7,972 nt of DNA, taken from positions 1 through 7,972 of the forward strand of contig JAAYSR010000280.1 in assembly GCA_012518325.1 (NCBI GenBank), written 5' to 3'. Positions 5,698 to 7,972 of this stretch are shown here, one piece after another. The notes beneath the pieces were generated by a model that made no database searches, had not been told where the DNA came from, and saw only the letters and a program-made list of their open reading frames with translations. The stretch comes from Bacillota bacterium. Lineage in GTDB: Bacteria; Bacillota; Limnochordia; Darwinibacteriales; Darwinibacteriaceae. Position 1 is the first letter of the stretch. Each line of letters opens with the position of its first letter. Both the position numbers and the translations under genes were made by a program.

Positions 5698-6549
5698 ATG
5701 GTGGAAGTTCGCTTTTACAAGGCAGGCGAGATCGATGAGGCAGAGATGCTCTACGCGGTAGTTGCCAGTCAATGCCAGGGCAGGTGGATTTTTGTGCGGC
5801 ACAGAGACAGAGATACCTGGGAGATTCCCGCGGGCCGGAAGGAGCAGGGGGAATCAATGCTGCAGACAGCCCGGCGCGAGCTCTACGAAGAGACAGGCGC
5901 TGCTGTCTATGAGCTCAGGGAGATCTGTGACTATTCCGTCACCAAGGGAGATACTCGCTACGGGCGAGTATTCTTCGCGGACATCAGGGAACTGGGCCCT
6001 TTGCCCGAATCGGAAATTGCAGAGCTTGCACTCCAGGAAGATCTTCCCGCTGAACTTACCTATCCTGAGATCCAGCCCCTTATTCTGAAACAAGTCATCC
6101 AGGAACTGGCTGCGATTGTGGAAGTTAGGGAAGAACACCTTGAACAGTGGACGCGCCTTGGCGTTATGCTCTGGCCGGGTCATTCCTTCGCCGAGCTGCG
6201 TGAGAGCTTCCTGCAGATCCTGAGGTCCCCGAAGGAGACTGCATTCCTCTGCCGGGTGGGCCAGGACTATGCAGGCTTCATCAACGTATCCATTCGAGTT
6301 GACTACGTAGAGGGCTCGGAATCAAGTCCGACCGGTTATGTAGAAGGCATCTATGTAAAGGAGCTCTACAGGAGGCAGGGCATAGCCAAGAGGCTCCTTG
6401 AACAGGGCGAAGCGTGGGCCTTAAGCCGGGGGTGCACCCAAATGGGCTCTGATATAGAAGCAGATAACGGGGGAAGCTATGAATTCCACACTAAGGCCGG
6501 CTTCCAGGAGGCCAACCGGCTCATCTGCTTTATAAAAGACATCGGTTAA
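5698..6549 (+). CDS. NUDIX hydrolase - AAC(6')-like GNAT acetyltransferase fusion
   Basis: This single uninterrupted 283-residue frame contains two enzymes. Residues about 1-137 are a NUDIX domain with an intact Nudix box: G46, E52, then R60-E61-L62 and E64-E65-T66-G67-A68. It would hydrolyse a nucleoside diphosphate linked to another moiety. Residues about 141-283 are a GNAT domain that strongly resembles aminoglycoside 6'-N-acetyltransferases of the AAC(6')-I type. Matching features are LGVMLWPGHS (154-163), RVDYVEGSESSPTGYVEGIY (200-219), the acetyl-CoA loop RRQGIAKRLL (225-234), AWALSRGC (239-246), SDIEADN (251-257) and FHTKAGF (263-269). Acetylation of an aminoglycoside or another amine is possible; resistance cannot be assumed from sequence alone. 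AGGAG (5689-5693) is 4 bases before the ATG, and a GTG follows immediately as an alternative start. It lies 28 bases after the GyrI-like gene and is the last gene of the run, ahead of a hairpin. Confidence 0.9.
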   Translation: MVEVRFYKAGEIDEAEMLYAVVASQCQGRWIFVRHRDRDTWEIPAGRKEQGESMLQTARRELYEETGAAVYELREICDYSVTKGDTRYGRVFFADIRELGPLPESEIAELALQEDLPAELTYPEIQPLILKQVIQELAAIVEVREEHLEQWTRLGVMLWPGHSFAELRESFLQILRSPKETAFLCRVGQDYAGFINVSIRVDYVEGSESSPTGYVEGIYVKELYRRQGIAKRLLEQGEAWALSRGCTQMGSDIEADNGGSYEFHTKAGFQEANRLICFIKDIG

Positions 6550-6551
6550 TG

Positions 6552-6590
6552 GGGGGACCGTCAGCAGTACTAGGAATTCCGCGGTCCCTT
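6552..6590 (+). terminator. Hairpin at the end of the six-gene run (possible terminator)
   Basis: GGGACCG (6554-6560) pairs perfectly with CGGTCCC (6582-6588), and two further G-T pairs extend the stem to 9 bp (6552-6560 with 6582-6590). The loop is 21 bases and contains the palindromes AGTACT (6566-6571) and GGAATTCC (6573-6580). It starts 2 bases after the NUDIX-GNAT stop. No T tract follows, only the AT-rich GTAGAATATATTAC, so intrinsic termination would be weak. An mRNA-stabilising hairpin, or a protein site upstream of the next gene, is the alternative. Confidence 0.45.
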
Positions 6591-6633
6591 GTAGAATATA
6601 TTACAGATCGACTCTGCAACGGAGGGTATCTAG

Positions 6634-7972
6634 ATGAAGACGATCCAGGAACAGGTAGTGGAGCAGATGCCGCTGGTTTTCTCCCTGAATGAAGCAGTCA
6701 TTGATGACCAGGGTCTGCCGGCAGATTTCAGACTGCTGAAGTGCAATCCGTCCTTCGAGCGGGCCTTCGGCACAAATGAAGCCGCCGCTCAGGGCAGGAG
6801 AATGTCGGAGTGGCTTTTTCAGGGAGGCAAAATTCCCCCGGACTGGCTCCAGTCCTTTACGGAACTGCTCTCCGCAGGCGGCAGAAGAGAGTTCACCGAC
6901 CTGCTCCAGGTCAATGAGCATTGGTACGATGTCACCGCCTTTGCCACCGAATCAGGCCATTTGGCTGTCTTTCTGCACAACGCAGATCGTTTGCGCAGAG
7001 CAAAGGCGGAGTTCGCAAGGGCCCAGAGCATGCTGGAGGATGCTCTGCGAAGCAGCCAGGACTTCAGCCGCCGCGTCTTTGTTAACAACCCCAGCGCCAT
7101 TATTATTTACGAGGTCCAGGGCGATGGAACCTCAGGCAACGACTACATTATCCGGGATGTCAATCCTGCAGCTCTGGACGTGGAAAACTGGCGCATAGAG
7201 GAAGTGCTGAATCAGCCTTTAGGGATGCTCAGGCCAGGTGTTGAAGGTTTCGGCATCCTGGACACCTTCAGAACGGTCTGGGAGACTGGTGATACAGCCT
7301 ATTACCCGGCCAATGTCTACCGGGATGAGGATGAGTGCCGCTGGTTTGAAAACATCGTGTTCAAGCTGAGCACCGGGGAGATCGTTGCGGTTTACAGCGA
7401 TGTTACCGAAAGCAAAATGGCAGAGCTGGCCCTCTATGCAGAAAAGGAAAAGCTCAAAGTGACACTGTATTCCATTGGCGATGCCGTTATTACCACAGAC
7501 ATCCAAGGCAGGGTGGACATGCTGAACCCCATCGCTGAGAGCCTGACGGGATGGTCCCAGACGGAGGCGATTGGCCAGCCCCTGGCCAAGGTCTTTGACA
7601 TCTACAATGAAGTCACTGGCGAGCCCTGTGAAAACCCGGTGGATAAAGTTCTCCGCACCGGCAAAATTGTAGGGCTTGCCAACCACACCGTATTGAAGTC
7701 GAAGGACGGCAGGCAACGGGCCATCGATGACAGCGCAGCGCCTATCCGCAGTGCAGACGGCGCGCTCTTAGGTGTTGTCCTGGTGTTCCGGGACGTAACT
7801 GAAACCCGGGAGCGGGAAGCCCGGATTCAGTACCTGAGTTTCCGGGACTCCTTAACAGGCCTTCATAACCGGACCTACTTTGATGAGGAATTCAGGCGGC
7901 TGGATCGGGAAGAACATTATCCTTTGGCGTTAATCATGGGCGATCTGGACGGCCTTAAGCTGATTAATGACG
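6634..7972 (+). CDS. PAS-domain sensor diguanylate cyclase (partial, runs off the right edge)
   Basis: The frame is open from the ATG at 6634 to the end of the window: 446 full codons with no stop. GGAGGG (6621-6626) lies 7 bases before the start. There are three PAS-like regions, about 8-118, 145-260 and 272-392. The first contains DDQGLPADFRLLKCNPSFER and the third ITTDIQGRVDMLNPIAESLT. The second and third end in the usual D-V-T-E motif (256-259 and 387-390). Charged helical linkers at 119-147, 258-278 and 388-403 join them. A GGDEF (diguanylate cyclase) domain starts at SFRDSLTGLHNRTYFDEEF (402-420), with the metal-binding D437 in GDLDGLKLIND. The GGDEF signature itself lies beyond the edge. 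No membrane segment or signal peptide is visible, so it is a cytoplasmic sensor making cyclic di-GMP, or a degenerate relative. Bacillota relatives often carry a further HD-GYP domain, which cannot be checked here. Confidence 0.92.
   Translation, partial: MKTIQEQVVEQMPLVFSLNEAVIDDQGLPADFRLLKCNPSFERAFGTNEAAAQGRRMSEWLFQGGKIPPDWLQSFTELLSAGGRREFTDLLQVNEHWYDVTAFATESGHLAVFLHNADRLRRAKAEFARAQSMLEDALRSSQDFSRRVFVNNPSAIIIYEVQGDGTSGNDYIIRDVNPAALDVENWRIEEVLNQPLGMLRPGVEGFGILDTFRTVWETGDTAYYPANVYRDEDECRWFENIVFKLSTGEIVAVYSDVTESKMAELALYAEKEKLKVTLYSIGDAVITTDIQGRVDMLNPIAESLTGWSQTEAIGQPLAKVFDIYNEVTGEPCENPVDKVLRTGKIVGLANHTVLKSKDGRQRAIDDSAAPIRSADGALLGVVLVFRDVTETREREARIQYLSFRDSLTGLHNRTYFDEEFRRLDREEHYPLALIMGDLDGLKLIND

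Noticed and set aside
6590..6602. Promoter of the PAS-GGDEF gene with -10 TAGAAT or TATATT
   Set aside because: Each matches the -10 consensus at five of six positions, but no -35-like sequence lies 16-18 bases upstream of either.
1..7972. CRISPR arrays, insertion sequences, tRNA/rRNA genes, toxin-antitoxin pairs or phage genes
   Set aside because: I saw no spaced direct repeats, transposase-like proteins, structural RNA signatures or short paired toxin-antitoxin frames.

Overview
The window is a densely packed stretch of bacterial chromosome. Base composition is moderately GC-rich (by eye in the mid-50s percent, not computed). Strong GGAGG-type ribosome binding sites, short intergenic gaps, a GTG start with a strong upstream site and the protein families present suggest a Bacillota (Clostridia-like) genome. 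Genus and species cannot be read from it. There are no insertion sequences, tRNA or rRNA genes, CRISPR arrays or phage genes, and no gap over 300 bases without a gene.

Layout. The first 38 bases look like the tail of an upstream gene. Its TGA overlaps the ATG of a DUF1028 (Ntn-hydrolase-like) gene at 35-697. A GPR1/FUN34/YaaH (SatP-type) acetate transporter on the minus strand (744-1325) converges on it, with its own Rho-independent terminator at 707-735. The transporter has a good sigma-A promoter at 1369-1397, bracketed by a 9-bp perfect inverted repeat that looks like an operator. From 1434 to 6549 six plus-strand genes follow with gaps of 4, 17, 32, -11 and 28 bases, so they are probably one operon: a HAD phosphatase, a metal-dependent cyclase-family hydrolase, an alpha/alpha-toroid (prenyltransferase/squalene-oxidase-repeat-like) protein, a Ste24-type M48 membrane protease, a GyrI-like small-molecule-binding protein, and a fusion of a NUDIX hydrolase with an AAC(6')-like GNAT acetyltransferase. 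A hairpin at 6552-6590 follows. A PAS-PAS-PAS-GGDEF signalling gene begins at 6634 and runs off the right edge.

How they may work together. The acetate transporter and DUF1028 protein suggest small-molecule scavenging. The six-gene run mixes hydrolases acting on small metabolites (HAD, cyclase, NUDIX) with a ligand-binding or detoxifying GyrI domain and an acetyltransferase resembling aminoglycoside-modifying enzymes. This reads as a metabolite house-cleaning or xenobiotic-defence set, but that theme is inference. The most distinctive items are the NUDIX-AAC(6') fusion, the toroid/Ste24 pair (whose folds recall eukaryotic CaaX processing), and the operator-like repeat at the satP promoter. 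No clearly new defence or mobile system is visible.
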